Assembly (NCBI GenBank): GCA_942486035.1
Contig: CALNXK010000103.1
Location: forward strand, 1,421,001-1,485,000
Length of the DNA stretch: 64,000 bases
From: Porites lobata
Taxonomy: Eukaryota > Cnidaria > Anthozoa > Scleractinia > Poritidae
Direction: 5' to 3'
The translations under genes were made by a program, and so were the position numbers. Positions 12,401 through 24,550 of the stretch are shown piece by piece. Every line of letters starts with the position of its first letter. The first letter of the stretch is position 1. The notes below the pieces were generated by a model. That model ran no database searches. It worked only from the letters and a program-made list of their open reading frames with translations, and was not told the origin of the DNA.

Positions 12401-15400
12401 ATAAAACTTCCATTTCTGACGCCTGTCAAATGACTGTCAAGTCATTTGTCCCGCACTTGTTTCTGTTCCCCATAAACAGGAAGCCATATAATAAACATCT
12501 TACTTACTAGACTCAATTTTTGGGGGGCCATGCTGTAAACTTTTTTTTGTTTTGTTGTTGTTTTATTTTTTCCATCGATTTATGGCCCAGACGCTTAACA
12601 CTTGAGCCATACTAATTCAAGGTTAGGATAAAAGAAACAACCATTCCATAGTCAGCTTTGATGCTTGGCATGTGCCAGGCTCTCTTATAGAGTGCATAAA
12701 GTACCAAGAATTCATGAAGAATTTCTAGGAAGCCACGTCATGTAGCCCAATAAGGCCTACAGTGTATTATGTTTTATAAAATAACTAAGATAGTACGGGC
12801 ATTCTGATTGGTTAAAAACCTATGGGTTATTGTGCCAGTAAACTCATTGAAAACTTCAAGTTATTTTATAAAAGCGATTGACCACACTTTCTATGGGTTT
12901 ACTAGCGTGATAACCCACTTGGGATGTTGGGAGAACACTCGAAAAGCTTGTAAATCACTTGCCTTCGGCTCGTGATACAGAACACTTGCATTTGTCCAGA
13001 TTATGAAATTTTTTAATCAGTTTCAAGGTTTGTTGTTGATTATGCCACTGGTGGGAAATTGAGACCAAAATTGTGTGAAATTACACCATTGAGTATCATC
13101 AGAAGCACTGACTTGTAAAGGGTTACTGGCAAGTACAAAAACATCTTGCGTGTACCGGGATAAACAGTCCAAAATTAATGCAGATGTATGAGTCCAGTTG
13201 ACTCATTGACTTATGGCATCAAAAAGTGCACCTTGTATGAAGAAGGGTCCTGGAAAGTATCAGAAAAATCCTTTTCAGCCTGTAAAAGTGCCTGAACCCT
13301 AGAAATATTCAATTGGTGCAAATTTTGTGTGAATACATTGTAATCATTATGTTGTGTAACATTTTAATAGGCCAAAAGAGAGTGACTCAGTGGTTGTGAT
13401 ATCCTCGTCCTCTTCTGATGATGATTCCGACAAAGAGCAGAAAAAGGAAGGGGCTGATGCAGTTGTTAAAAAAGAGTCTGAGGAGATGGAGGTCTCCGGT
13501 ACAGGAATTGAAAATTCTGATACAAAAAGTGATCTGCCATCAAAGGAGGAGTCCAATGAACAGGTCTGCTGTAAACAGAAGAGTACTTCTGTAAACTCAC
13601 AAGTAGACAGCAAAGATTCAGACTCAGATGAGTGTATCTCGCAAGAAGACCTTCTGGCACAGTTGGGGTTAAGTTCAGTTAAAGAATTACAAAAGAAAGA
13701 ATCAACAAGTAATAATGGTTCAACACTACAGTCTGCTAATGCAAATGGAGTTGATAAGAAACCTGTGATAACTCACAGACCAAAGGAGAGTATTGTTGAC
13801 TTTTTAAAAGTCCCAAAATTGACCTCTCTTGATAGTAAAAGAAAATTAAATGGTGACGCAAAGGCTGAGATTGCTTTTGTTAATGGTGATAACAGTGATG
13901 GGTCAAGGCCAGAATCACCTCTGTCCGATGAAAATGATGATGACCTACAGGCTAAAGAAAAGCTGATTGCTCATCTTAGAAATGAACTGAGGCATGAGGA
14001 AGCTAAGCTGTTATTGTTAAAAAAGTTACATGCTGCTCAAAATGACATCAAAAGTAACTCCAAACTACAAAAAGAGAATGTTGTAGATAAAACTCCAACA
14101 CCATCAGCTGCTTCGCTGACCAGTCATCCCATGAAGTCATCTATGCATTTGCCTCAAAAGAAAGGACAAAGTCTCCCTCCTCCCCCACCATTAAAGGCAT
14201 CAACAGTGCTGGCATCCTCTACCTTTCATCCCCCAAGGGATGTACCAGGCCAACCAAGGCTGTTACCAAAGGGAGGTGGTGCTGCTTCTCAAACACCAGC
14301 ATCAAACACAGCTTCAACCAAGTTTGTTGGTTCTGCAGCTCAGACTCTAAAGGAGTTTGCTGTACATCAACAGGCTATGCACCAACAGTCAGCTCAGCCT
14401 AAACCTGGCTCCTCTGCGATTGCTGATCTTCAAAATGTTGTTACATGTATGGCTAATTTAATTCAGCCAACACCATTGTACCCACCACACAGTGGAGGCC
14501 GTGGCAGCCCTGTCTACTCAATTTCAAATCAGCCTGCCCCAGTGCGGCCCACTCCTGTTAGAGCTAATAATGTTACCAGTCTGCCAGCCAGTAGCGGATA
14601 TGTCTCGTTTCAGCACCACTTGCCGAGCAGCGCTCATCAAACTGCTGGTGGAAAGCAAGCTGCTGCCAAGATGGCATTACGCAAGCAGCTTGAGAGAACC
14701 CTGCTTCAGATTCCACCACCCAAACCACCACCTCCTGAGTGGTCATTCATCCCAAGTCTTGGTAGCCCCGACTTTATGGTGCTGGTTGGGCTTGAGGCTG
14801 TTGTGAGTGTCATGGCAGACAGAGATGCCAAAAAATTAAATGCTTCCCTGCAAGAACAGAAGATAAACCCCAAAGTTTGTTCACGCTGTGGTACTGACTT
14901 CTCACCATCGTGGACAAATAAGCAGGACAGTGGCCCTGGATTAGTTACTGTATGTGAAAAATGTAGCACTGTTCATGTGAAGAAGGAACTCAAAGCAGAA
15001 CACACTGCTCGTTTAAAGGCAGCTTTCCTTAAAGCTCTTAAACAAGAACAAGAGATAGAACAAAAGATAAATGACAGCCCAGCAATTGCTCCAAAACCCC
15101 ACCACCAAGGTCAAAAGACATCCTCTCAGCCAGCCCTAGCCCCAGCACCTCCACGTCATCACATCACACACCACCAACCCATGATTCATCACCACCACCA
15201 AGCTGTTCAGCCCCCTCTGTATCACCACCACCAACCTCATGCCAACTCACTGTTGTTTCAGCTTCAGCAGCAGCACCTTCAACAGCAGCATCAGGAGTTG
15301 GAGGCTGCTGCACGACAGCAGGCTGATGTAAGATGGCATCCTTACTTGAGCCAGCATCATCACTCCAGCTCCCGCAACCCTCAACATCATCATAGCTATG

Positions 15401-15486
15401 TATCAGACTCTGATAGACAATATTTGTTGGACATGATTCCCTCTTTGCCTACACCAACTCTTGGTTATGGCTCTAGTAGAATTTAA
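9492..15486 (+). CDS. GATAD2: p66/GATAD2 subunit of the NuRD complex
   Basis: Two coding exons, 9492-9661 and 13371-15486, join in phase (GCC AA + G) across a 3.7-kb intron with donor AA|GTAAGT and acceptor TTTTAATAG. The product is 761 aa, a little longer than the vertebrate p66 proteins. Residues about 247-285 form the conserved helix CR1 (KEKLIAHLRNEL, KLLLLKKLHAAQ), which pairs as a coiled coil with MBD2/3. A GATA-type zinc finger has cysteines near 560, 563, 585 and 588, followed by KKELKAEHTARLKAAFLKAL, the hallmark CR2 region that contacts chromatin and CHD4. The finger loop is 21 residues, slightly longer than I expect for vertebrates. Acidic serine runs, proline-rich stretches and a His/Gln-rich C-terminus fill the rest. 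The role is transcriptional repression with nucleosome remodelling and deacetylation. Confidence 0.93.
9662..13370 (+). other. GATAD2 intron 1
   Basis: The intron runs from the GTAAGT donor to the TTTTAATAG acceptor. Apart from the pogo-like MITE at 10954-11460 I saw no exon or RNA gene in it. A short cassette exon cannot be excluded by eye. Confidence 0.75.
10954..11460. mobile_element. TA-flanked pogo-like MITE in the GATAD2 intron
   Basis: The left end reads CAGTTGAAACTCCATTAAG and the right end reads CTAATGGAGGTTCAACTG, its imperfect complement. TA flanks both sides (10952-10953 and 11461-11462). The CAGT...ACTG termini and the internal CTATTAAGGGG motif match the other pogo-like elements in this window. 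There is no coding capacity. Confidence 0.7.
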
Positions 15487-18400
15487 TAATAAGTATGTTG
15501 TGGTGAAAGCATAATGATATTATGATAGTATGTTATTATTATTTAAGTACATGTAGCATGTTGTCTCTGCTAACAGTCTTTGGTTACGCCCTTACTCTTA
15601 GCTAATACTGAGTTCACATCAGCTCTACATGTTTTAGTGCTATAGCACATTCTTCATTAGCATATTTGCACTTTCTTTATTCTCATGACAATTGTTTTGA
15701 AAGTAACAGCTAAACATGCTACAGAAAAGACTGGTTTTCATATTCAGGTCCTTAAGAATAATGTGAGCTTATGTTAGAGGCATTCACTGATGTTGTTTTT
15801 AAAAACAGTGAAAGCAAACTGAGCATCCCAACTGGTGATTTGTAGTCTTGTGGTTAAATTTCATTGAAAAGACTGCCGAGAGTTTCTGGTCTTGGTGTGA
15901 ACTCAGTATTGGTAGGTTTTGTAAGGGTGGCATCGTCTAGTCTTGTTGTAGAAACTTCATGTTGCAGACCCTTCTAGTAAAAGGCGTGGTTCAAACTCTG
16001 GGATTACAGTATTTCAATGCAGAAATACTGTAAAGTGCTGCTCATAAACTGTCTCCCCCTTCCCCCAGTGATGCCCCAACAACCCGTAAACCAAATGATG
16101 CATCCAAAAAGCCCACCTCAACGGGGCCTCCTCCTAGCTTTTCTTGTTCTGAGAGATAAGAATTTGGTTAATCGCAATGCTTTGAAGCTTCATTAAAAAC
16201 TAGTAAATGCAAAGTGTATCTTGATCAGCACTCCTATAGCTTATTTCTAAGCTCTTTTCTATTTTGGTTATAAAACCCCCTAGGTCGATGTATAAGCCCA
16301 CAGCTTTTAAGCAGCAGTTTACAGTATGGTGGTTTTCTCTAACAAGATCTACTTCTCTTTCTTATCAGATAGGAAGCTGCTTGAAAATAAATTATAACTC
16401 ACCAATGAATCTTGTGGGGAGAACAGGTCTTGCACATTTTAGCTTGACATGTCAAGTACAGTAACTTCTCTATATGTCCTTTTTATGAGGTCCAGCAAAT
16501 AGTGTTAAAATTTGTAATGGCACAAAAATAATAGGTTCTTTTTCACTGTCTGTCGTTTTGGTCCCATTGACTATTTTCCAATTGCCCATAATACACTCTG
16601 TTTGCCCCCCAAATTTTGCATAAGTTATTGTCTTAAAATGCTCTTGGGAAAATGCAATACTCCCAGGAGCATTTAAAAACATTGGTTTATGCAGAATTTA
16701 GGGGGCAAACAGAGTGTATTGTGGGCAATTGGAAAATAGAGAATAATTTATCTCTTGGTCCAACACTGTCTGTAATCAACTGACTCTAAATGGTTCAAAA
16801 GTTGGATAGAGCTATCCAGTGGATGTCCAGTTGATGAGTATTGTTTTGAGAGAAAATTCCACTATCCACTTGATAAAGATTTTTCCACTGTCTAGTGCTC
16901 TATCTACCTTTTCAGGGTGGTTGAGGATTGAGTTTGACAGGAAATATGTGGAGTGACCACACCTTAATTTACCGCTACCTTTTCACCGTGGTCCACAATC
17001 GACTATTGATGGGATAACTCCTGGATGACCATTTCAAGGCCAACCTTGCATTCTCCAGGGTTGGTTTTCTGAGATGTTTTTAGTTTACAGTTCATGTTGT
17101 TTATTGGTTGTTGGTCGATTCTTGGAAGGTTCTATTTTGATTGGGGTGTGGTCATAACAATGTAAACTGTTTTCCGACCCCTGGTGATGGATTTGTTTCC
17201 CTTATGTTTTCTGGTCTTCACTCTGCACTCATTTTACTTGGATGAGGCTGCAATAATCCTTCCTCCTTTAACTATAATAAGAAGCCCAACACACCTCTGT
17301 TGATGTGGGCTTTTGAATCTTTCTCTTCTAAATAGCTCTATGTTTTCCTGGGAACAAACTTGTTCGCAAAACCGTGTTGTTCCTAGGTAATTAATATGGT
17401 GCTTGAAGACTTTGGTAACCCTTGAATTTAATAGTTTTACGTATATAGATATTTTGTTCAAAGGTAACTAGAGAGAACAACAGAATTAGGATATATGACT
17501 CAGCAAAGTTTGGTCTTTGGTGGCATAGTCCAGGTGATATATTATGAGAGCTGGAGGACAAAGCATGAGATTTTTGAAAAAGCTTCATGCTTGTTTCGCT
17601 TGAAGTTTTAGGCTTCATAAATTGGCAATCGGTTAATAAGTTTGTGTGAAATCCTAAGACGTCATTGGCCATTTTAAAAAAGACAAAATTAAGTATTATA
17701 TTTCTTTCAACTGTAAAAGGACACTTCAATGCATTATTTATTATAAGAAAATTGTTTCAGAGACACTTGTAGTATAATATTATTAAAGGATTAAACATTG
17801 AAGTTCTACCCAACTTCTTCCTTTTAAAATAAAGGGTTGGTCCATTTGAAAAGTGGTCAAATTTTGCTTCTTTGTAGGTTCATTATTTATCGTTTTAGAA
17901 GAAAAGGCGAGTCCAATCAAACCCATTATGAAACCGCAGCTTGTTACAACAGGTCTTAAAATGAATGTAATCCCAAGATGTAACACATCGAGGGGTGGGT
18001 GGTATGCTGATCCGTGCCGAATTTCATTGTAGGTTTTTTTGAGATTGGCTTAGTGTTGCCTGTAAACAGGTTTTCTATAGTTAACGCAAACAGAAGGTTT
18101 CACGCCACGCTGGGGGTAATCGGAGGAAACCAAATTACAGGTGATAAGGCAAAAACTCAGAAGTTTGCAACCGAATTAAATCATCACTGCCAGTTTCGAA
18201 TCATTAAAATTCCCACTTAGCTTCGAGGCTGAAGGGTATAAAACAAAAGAAATCGCGTTGAGATTGAGGGATGAATGATTCATTTATTTTGCTTTCTTCC
18301 CCTCAGCCTAGGAGCCAGTTGAGTTATGAATTTGTAATATTTCGACACTGGCCTATTGTTGGTGGAAGAAATTGTCATCACGATTAGGCAGGCATTTAAG

Positions 18401-18710
18401 CAAGTTAATAATTAAAAAGCCCTAAACTCTTCCAAGCTTCTTCGGAGTGGAATGTGGGGCAGTGGGATTAGTGTCAAACTTTGTCCTTCCAGCGTGGTCC
18501 GTATTAAGGAATTACGCTCCAGTTTCCGGTCGTTCCGATACAAAATTGTTTCGATACAAGGTGATTCAGTCTAGGTGTTTTTCACGTTCTTGGCTGAAAG
18601 GACAAGGAATGTTTTTCTTGCTCACGTGTAAACTATACTTGAAGTGATCGAAAATGTTGTGCAGTTTCAATGGGTGAGTTCGTATAGAAACGACCGGTTT
18701 CCAAAGCTCC
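15487..18710. other. GATAD2 3' UTR and intergenic DNA between convergent genes
   Basis: GATAD2 on plus and the coiled-coil gene on minus converge on this gap. It contains the palindromic repeat at 16573-16735 and a second short repeat with related halves near 16790-16915. No coding frame with a recognisable domain was found on either strand. Confidence 0.5.
16573..16735. repeat. Inverted repeat, CCAATTGCCCATAATACACT arms
   Basis: The left arm contains TTGCCCATAATACACTCTG and then TTTGCCCCCC. The right arm contains the complement GGGGGCAAACAGAGTGTATT and then GTGGGCAATTGG. Arms of about 50 bases are separated by about 60. This is probably a short foldback element. Confidence 0.8.
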
Positions 18711-19421
18711 TCATTCAACCAAAGCTTGTTTTCGCCCTTCCAGGATTCGATTCATAGCCACCAGGTCTTTTGCCAAGGCGACGCAATCACTTTTCAGCCC
18801 TTCTAGCTGACCCTTCATTTGAGTGGACAAAGTGTGCGAAAGTTGCCTGACGCTTTCTGCTTCATGTGCAATCGACCTGAGTTTCTTTTTGGATGACTGA
18901 AAACTTCGTTGCTCTCGAACAGTGTTGGTGCACACTAGACTGTCCAGGTCCTCTTGAGTCCATTTAGCAGTGCGCACAAGACTTGACGCTATATCATCCT
19001 TGAGCTCTAACAATTCTTCGACTGCACGACGCGCTTTCCTGCCATCAAACTGCAATAGTTCCTCAATAGCGTCCCCAAGGGCGTCGTAAAAAATTATTAG
19101 CTGCTTCCTCCACTGGAAAAAAATGTGGAGGCTTTCCCCTTTTGGACGTTCGTCACGCTCCTTGCTCGTCCACGAACTGTTAGAGTCATCACGATCATCG
19201 CGTTTATGAACTCTTGGCAGTTCCCTCTGTTCCTCGATCTTCTTTAGTCTGAGTGCAAGCCTGTCAAGCTGTTGACGATCATTTGGCCTCCTTCTCGAAG
19301 CGGAACACCGCAGTAAATCGCTGGTTTCTTCGAGTCTTCTATTCAGGTTTTCAATCTGAGAATGAACCTGGGATTGAATTGAATCTTGAGAGGGTACGCA
19401 GTAGTCGCGAGCGTATGCCAT
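18711..19421 (-). CDS. Coiled-coil protein of unknown function, 236 aa
   Basis: A single uninterrupted frame runs from ATG (MAYARDY) to TGA. Residues about 20-45 and 55-70 (QIENLNRRLEET, LDRLALRLKKIEEQ) and most of 100-236 are heptad-like helices rich in Leu, Glu, Lys and Arg. A charged, probably disordered linker around 75-100 carries KRDDRDDSNSS. There is no signal peptide or membrane segment, so a cytoplasmic or cytoskeletal location is likely. The C-terminal half (FDGRKARRAVEELLELKDDI and after) reads as one long helix bundle. No named family is recognised. It is intronless; that could mean a retrocopy or simply a compact gene. Length, composition and lack of stops make a real gene likely. 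Confidence 0.7.
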   Translation of the reverse strand: MAYARDYCVPSQDSIQSQVHSQIENLNRRLEETSDLLRCSASRRRPNDRQQLDRLALRLKKIEEQRELPRVHKRDDRDDSNSSWTSKERDERPKGESLHIFFQWRKQLIIFYDALGDAIEELLQFDGRKARRAVEELLELKDDIASSLVRTAKWTQEDLDSLVCTNTVREQRSFQSSKKKLRSIAHEAESVRQLSHTLSTQMKGQLEGLKSDCVALAKDLVAMNRILEGRKQALVE

Positions 19422-20346
19422 TGTTGAAGCTGGCGACTGAGGCGCGATTACGGTATTGGTGTTATTTAATACCCTATGCTATCTGTATTCGAAATCCAGT
19501 AAAAAGCAGGAAAATAATTAGGCCTTATTTATTTTTAATTGAGACGCAGCTGAGAGCCTTTCATGTTATGGTATGTTTTGGAAAATGTTGATAAACTTGT
19601 AAGTGTTGTCACGGCAACTGGCGTAAATTGAAGCTTTATTATCTTTACTATAGGCTAAATTAAGATAATAGCTAACAAAAAAACGCTCTCTGTTGGAATA
19701 CTGTAACTGAAACAAAAACCTGCTGGACTGTTAATACCCTCTCTTGGTGTTGTATTGGGCTCTTGCATTACACAGCCTGGCTGTATTATAAACTTATGCA
19801 GGGACGTAGCGTGAGATTTTGAAGGTGTACGCATGCACTGATCATGCTGAAAGAATAGTTGTAGCGCGGAAGGCGGCCCAGCCTAGAGGGGTCCGCAGGA
19901 CATTTTTAGTAAATCAATACGCAGGAAAATGCAGTCTTTAGTTAGGTACAGTGCCTGACGTCATCAGAATTATGGAATATTAAAAGCGATGCTACCACAA
20001 ATACACCAATATAATGAAAAAATGTATCGGTCATCCCGATTTGATGATGAAAAAAGGCTTTTTCAGGAAATAAAACGTACATAATTTTTCCATATTTCAG
20101 CCGTACGTTTACGCACGGGTGTATGTGCATGCGTAAAGGGACGCTACGCTTTGTTCTCTAGCGCAGTGATCGAAAACGTACAACTTTTCCTATGAATATC
20201 AAGTGTCTGCTTTCAGCGACAGCCTGTAGAACGAATGCACAACCCATTACATGTAATAGCAAGTAATAACAGGCTGAAGGTACCGATGGCTTATCCAGAT
20301 GGGATTTACCGGTTCCTTTGACGCAGCATGATTCGAGTGATATATT

Positions 20347-20389
<43 letters not shown>

Positions 20390-22410
20390 GTTATGCAAAC
20401 CCGAGACGAAGTCGAGGGTTTGCAAACACAGGTAAAAAGTTTTCTATTGCTTTTATAAAATAACTTTCCCAAGAAAAAAACGCAAAACTCTTTGTATGGC
20501 GCTGATTAAAAGAGAAATTCTTACCAGTCGCAAAATCTTGTCCACGAAGTCTTGCACGCGTAATCAGTTCTTGTTTTGTAAAAAGATGCTTTGCAAAATA
20601 CGGATTTTTCTCGCTTAAAACGGTCAGCTTAAGCGAAAAAAAATGTACACACCTTCTTTTTAACGACTTTCCAAGTTTCAGCCGACAAAGGAATGGGTAA
20701 ATAAAGTAAACTTTTTGAGTTTTGAACTCGAAAACTTTTTCAAATTTGTGCTTGCGTGATTAGCGCGCGAAAAACCAAACAACTTGACGCCACAACCATG
20801 TTTACATACTCTCATGCAAACACTCCTCTCGGCCAATCAGAGCGCGCGTACTATCTTAGTTATTTTATAAATTGGATCATAAAGCCTGAACCGGATCATG
20901 TAAAGGAACGCATCCGTAGTTTAGGTAGGAGGTGTACTTACGGAAAACTCAGGTGAGTGTGTGCTGCATGCTCCTTGAAATTTCAGACCAACATGTGTGA
21001 TAGTTTGTCCACCGTATTTCGTTCACGACTGTTCTAAGAAAAGAATAATGAGAGACAGACCCAGTTTACAGACCCTGTTGGGATCCAAAGAGCACAAAAC
21101 CTCGCTTCCCACTCAACATATATACCTACTTCATACCAAAATTCTCTTTGGGCCGTATAAACCTACGGCTTATATTAGAGGGTACCCACCCCCGGATTTG
21201 TGAAAAACTACTAACAGATGAACATGATGCAGGCTCAGTACTGTAAGTTTACATACACATGTTGTTATTTTGTCAACAGGGTCTGAGTAGTATTTGAACA
21301 TACCCGTCCTTTTTCAGACACAGCAAGGCAGTGTGCAAAATAAGTTCAGTTGGATGACTTTGAAATGTGAGCCATGCATGCTGATGCAAAAAGCCTCGTG
21401 TTGTTCTTTCACTCATCTCCGGACGAGTTGAAATAATAGGTGGACGTTTGGGAGAAAGAGGAGTACTGAGCGTGGGGAGTTTTTTGTTGACTATAAACAG
21501 CGACATTAAGTTCAAAATTATGCGTTGTTTATAGACGTCTGTAGGCTTCCCCGCTTTCACACGAGAAAAATTTGCAAAAGTTAGCTACCAAGTACCTCCA
21601 AGCTGAGGTTATTGCTTTCCGTACTCAAAGTCTGTATTAACAACGCAGGGATGATTACTAAGTTTTTAGAAAGTTTAGTAAAACAAATTTTAAGTGCTAG
21701 AACTGAAGCCAATGATCGTACTGCCAGATGTCAATCAATGTCATCATTTTTAGCGCGGAAAGAAGGTAATAATTTTGAGAAAAATAAGAAAAAAGTTAAG
21801 AAATTCCCCCAAAGAATGCCTTGTAGTGTTCAAGGGCGGTTCGTTTGGTGCATGATGTTTAATACATACAAGTACTCATCTATGTTTAAAGGGAAAAAGA
21901 GAGAACCGGCTTTTGACCACATTAAGCTTCGCCCAAGAAATTAAGTTTTGTTTGTCTAATAGGCAACATCTCTTTCAAGTGTTTTGAAAATACACCACAG
22001 AAGAAACTAATCAATGGTATTCACTCCTTAAATCTAAATGACATCCGATGATTGATTGATTGATTGATTGACATTCCTTGCTCTTGAACAGTTGAAAGAT
22101 ATCTGCTTTAGCTAACTTACACACATCAGTATATGGGTTAAAGCTCGTGAAGATCAGTTTCAGTCAAACATCCCTGCAATCTGCACTCAAAAACACACTA
22201 CAGAATAGGCTACTTCCGAGTTCCAAAAACCCTCACTTTCAAAATGAGGCTAGGTGCACGACCTTTCTTGTGAAAATGAGTTTTATTTGCATGAGAATGA
22301 AAAATCATTTCCATATCAAAGGCTGAGCACCTACCCTCGTTTTGATACAGAGGCCTGGGGGAACTCGGAAATGGCCTATTGCCCGGCTGGACAAGCGACC
22401 ATTAGACCGC
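19422..22410. other. Intergenic DNA with scattered repeats
   Basis: No supported gene was found. The stretch 21045-21200 ends GAGGGTACCCACCCCCGG and resembles the C-rich dispersed repeat also seen at 40440-40890. The 21612-21944 frame overlaps a diverged repeat shared with 56250-56470. A GATT microsatellite lies at about 22050-22071. Confidence 0.5.
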
Positions 22411-22670
22411 GCAGGATTAGCTCAGTCGGTAGAGCGCCTGACTACAGAACGGGAGGTAGCCAGTTCGATTCCTGGGGCCGGAGCAATGCTCAGGGTCTTT
22501 AAATAACTGAGAAATGAAGGCAATGCCTTCGCGCATACCCTGCAAATCGCATGGCTCGGACGACCACGTTAAATGGCGGTCCCGTCTCCAGTAGGAGACG
22601 TATAAATAGTGTCCCCAATTAGTACTTTGGTGCTAAATACATTGACACTCAAATAAAGTGCTTTTTTTTA
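22411..22670 (+). mobile_element. tRNA-derived SINE
   Basis: The head looks like a tRNA gene. It has an A box TAGCTCAGTCGGTAGAGCG at about 22418 and a B box AGTTCGATTCC at about 22462, followed by GGGGCCGGA. The anticodon arm does not fold properly. A tRNA-unrelated body follows, with the stem GTCTCCAGTAGGAGAC, and it ends in AATAAAGTGC and a T-run. This layout is a SINE transcribed by RNA polymerase III from the internal boxes, not a working tRNA. Confidence 0.8.
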
Positions 22671-22799
22671 GGCAGTTCTTTGCCTGCGTAGCGCATGTAC
22701 TGAACTTTGTCGCGCTCGATAGGCATTACAAAACAGGGAACCTCAAAAGAGGCACTGAGAAAATCGCTCCCTGCTCTCAGGAGCTACGTATTCTAGTTA

Positions 22800-23129
22800 C
22801 TAGTTCCATCCCTTCCAAGCGTACGTGTTCACAACGCCCTGTTCTCGCATAGATCCAGTCCGATCACTATCCGTGACTTTTTTCTCCGCATTCCTTGTTA
22901 GCCTGTCCACCATCTTTTCAATCTCCTCACTTCCCATATCTGTGACTTCCACTTTGGATCGTCTGTTTGGTTCTGGCTGTTTTCGTTCAGTCCGATTCAC
23001 CCAGTCAGGTTCATACAGTCTGTTAACCATTCGATGGACCTCATCTCCTGTCATTTTCTGGTACCCCATTAGACAACTCGGATTCCTTTCTTTCGGATGA
23101 GTAATAGTTCCCCATGGTTTTTTAGCCAT
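22800..23129 (-). CDS. Small protein A of a three-gene family, 109 aa
   Basis: This intronless frame starts MAKKPWGTI in a good AAAATGG context and ends GVVNTYAWKGWN. It has two copies of an amphipathic motif, DEVHRMVNRL and EEIEKMVDRL, about 45 residues apart, then a short basic linker and the NTYAW box. Two further genes on the same strand at 24203 and 26343 share this order, so the family arose by tandem duplication. There is no signal peptide, membrane segment or enzyme motif. The proteins are small, charged and helical, probably cytoplasmic binding proteins. I do not recognise the family, and no function is assigned. The best support for a real gene is conservation between the three copies at the protein level. 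Confidence 0.75.
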   Translation of the reverse strand: MAKKPWGTITHPKERNPSCLMGYQKMTGDEVHRMVNRLYEPDWVNRTERKQPEPNRRSKVEVTDMGSEEIEKMVDRLTRNAEKKVTDSDRTGSMREQGVVNTYAWKGWN

Positions 23130-24202
23130 TTTGTTTCACAGTTTTTCCCGTTAATTTAAAAGTCTTGCTCGTTCGAAACCAAAGCACAAGAAAACAGCAG
23201 TGTTTACTAATGAATTGTGTTAAATCCGCATGCGATTTACTTTAATTTCCATAACAAAGCACTCCAGACAGGCAAAACTATTTGTCTATTCTTCTTGACA
23301 GTGTTTGACTTTGACCGAGTAATTAAAATTTCAGTTCTCCGCAAATGAATCCAGCCAACACGGAATTTTTTCGCCCAATCAATACCATTAGCGGCTGCAG
23401 CTGTTCTGTAATTGAAAGCGATCGACTTTTTAAGTTTCCACTCTAAAATTAAGTTAACGATATATGACATAACAGTGCCAGCGCACTACAAATATAAACT
23501 CTTTTTTCGACAACAGCCCTTATTATAAATTGTTCTTGATGCCTGGGTATGATTTATTAAAATGCTTGAAAATCCACATCTTAAGTCATACTCAGTTTTT
23601 TCTAGTCATAGTACCTTCCCGTCTTTGTATACAAATTTAAATGTAGTTTATCATCAAGCCTTCCATTAAGAGGGTGGGAAAAGGAGAGGAGATTAAAATT
23701 TGCGACAAACACGTAGATAACCAACAACAGAGTAAAACCCTTGTTAAAATCACAGAGGCCGCATGAATGAGCTGTTTTAAATTAAGAAAACGAAAGCAGA
23801 GCTATCTCTCATCCAGAGCTCAGTCTAATCAGTATGCAAAGCATTTTATTAGCTTTATTCGCGTCGGGAAACAATAGGAAACTAGTGATCATAACCGCTG
23901 TCAAGTTCATTTGTCCATTCGTTTACTTGGAAAATTAATGTTGAACTAATGTCTTGCAAGTGCTCATCTATCCCGCGTAGCAATCGTTTCCTTGTGGTTT
24001 CGGAGCAAAGAAAGAGCGAGGAACAACGAAGAACGGGATTTTCGGTTTTAAAGGAGCGAAAAATGTTCTTTGCTGAGAAATCGCACAGAAACGCTTAACT
24101 CAAATGATGACTGTTTATAAGCTAAAACACTGCGTTTACATTAATGCGTGACAGACAGTAAAAAACACTTGAGATGTCTGAATTATATTAAAGTGACATA
24201 GG
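23130..24202. other. Gap between small genes A and B
   Basis: This should hold the promoter of gene A and the 3' flank of gene B. A 77-codon minus frame at 23237-23470 (MSYIVNLILEWK) lacks any recognisable feature and is not called. Nothing else was seen. Confidence 0.45.
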
Positions 24203-24550
24203 TCACGGGCTTTCTTCTCCGCAAAGTATAGCTTGGTGATTGCAACCATTCCAGGCGTAGGAATTAAGAACAACTCCCCATTCCCTCTTGTATTGATGAA
24301 TTCTCCGCCTGTCCGGTGTCTTGTCCAAATTTGCTTCTTTATTTGCAAGCCGGGCAACCATTGCGTCGATTTCGTCCCTTGACAACGCTCGCTTTTCGAT
24401 CGCTGGACGCGGACGCTTCTTCTGTTGTGCTGGAGTTGTTTTTGGTCTGGTTAAACGTTCGACCACGTTTTCGATTTCCTCGCTGTCTAATTTTTGATAT
24501 CCCAGTGCAAAAGGAGGTTTGGTTATAGTTCCCCACGGCTGAGAAGTCAT
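24203..24550 (-). CDS. Small protein B of a three-gene family, 115 aa
   Basis: The frame starts MTSQPWGTITKP and is intronless. Its two repeated helices are EEIENVVERL and DEIDAMVARL, followed by KTPDRRR and the C-terminal box GVVLNSYAW. The N-terminal PWGTIT and GYQK segments match protein A closely. The tail after the box is about 15 residues longer (ending CGEESP). This copy has an insertion of one residue in the box (VLNSYAW against VNTYAW), so it may have diverged. A TATA motif lies about 47 bp upstream of the ATG. Function is unknown. Confidence 0.75.
   Translation of the reverse strand: MTSQPWGTITKPPFALGYQKLDSEEIENVVERLTRPKTTPAQQKKRPRPAIEKRALSRDEIDAMVARLANKEANLDKTPDRRRIHQYKREWGVVLNSYAWNGCNHQAILCGEESP

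Noticed and set aside
21612..21944. 110-codon plus-strand frame
   Set aside because: Part of the DNA recurs in diverged form at 56250-56470, so it is probably a repeat; no domain is visible.
22411..22485. tRNA gene
   Set aside because: A and B boxes are good but the anticodon arm does not pair, and the sequence continues into a SINE body.
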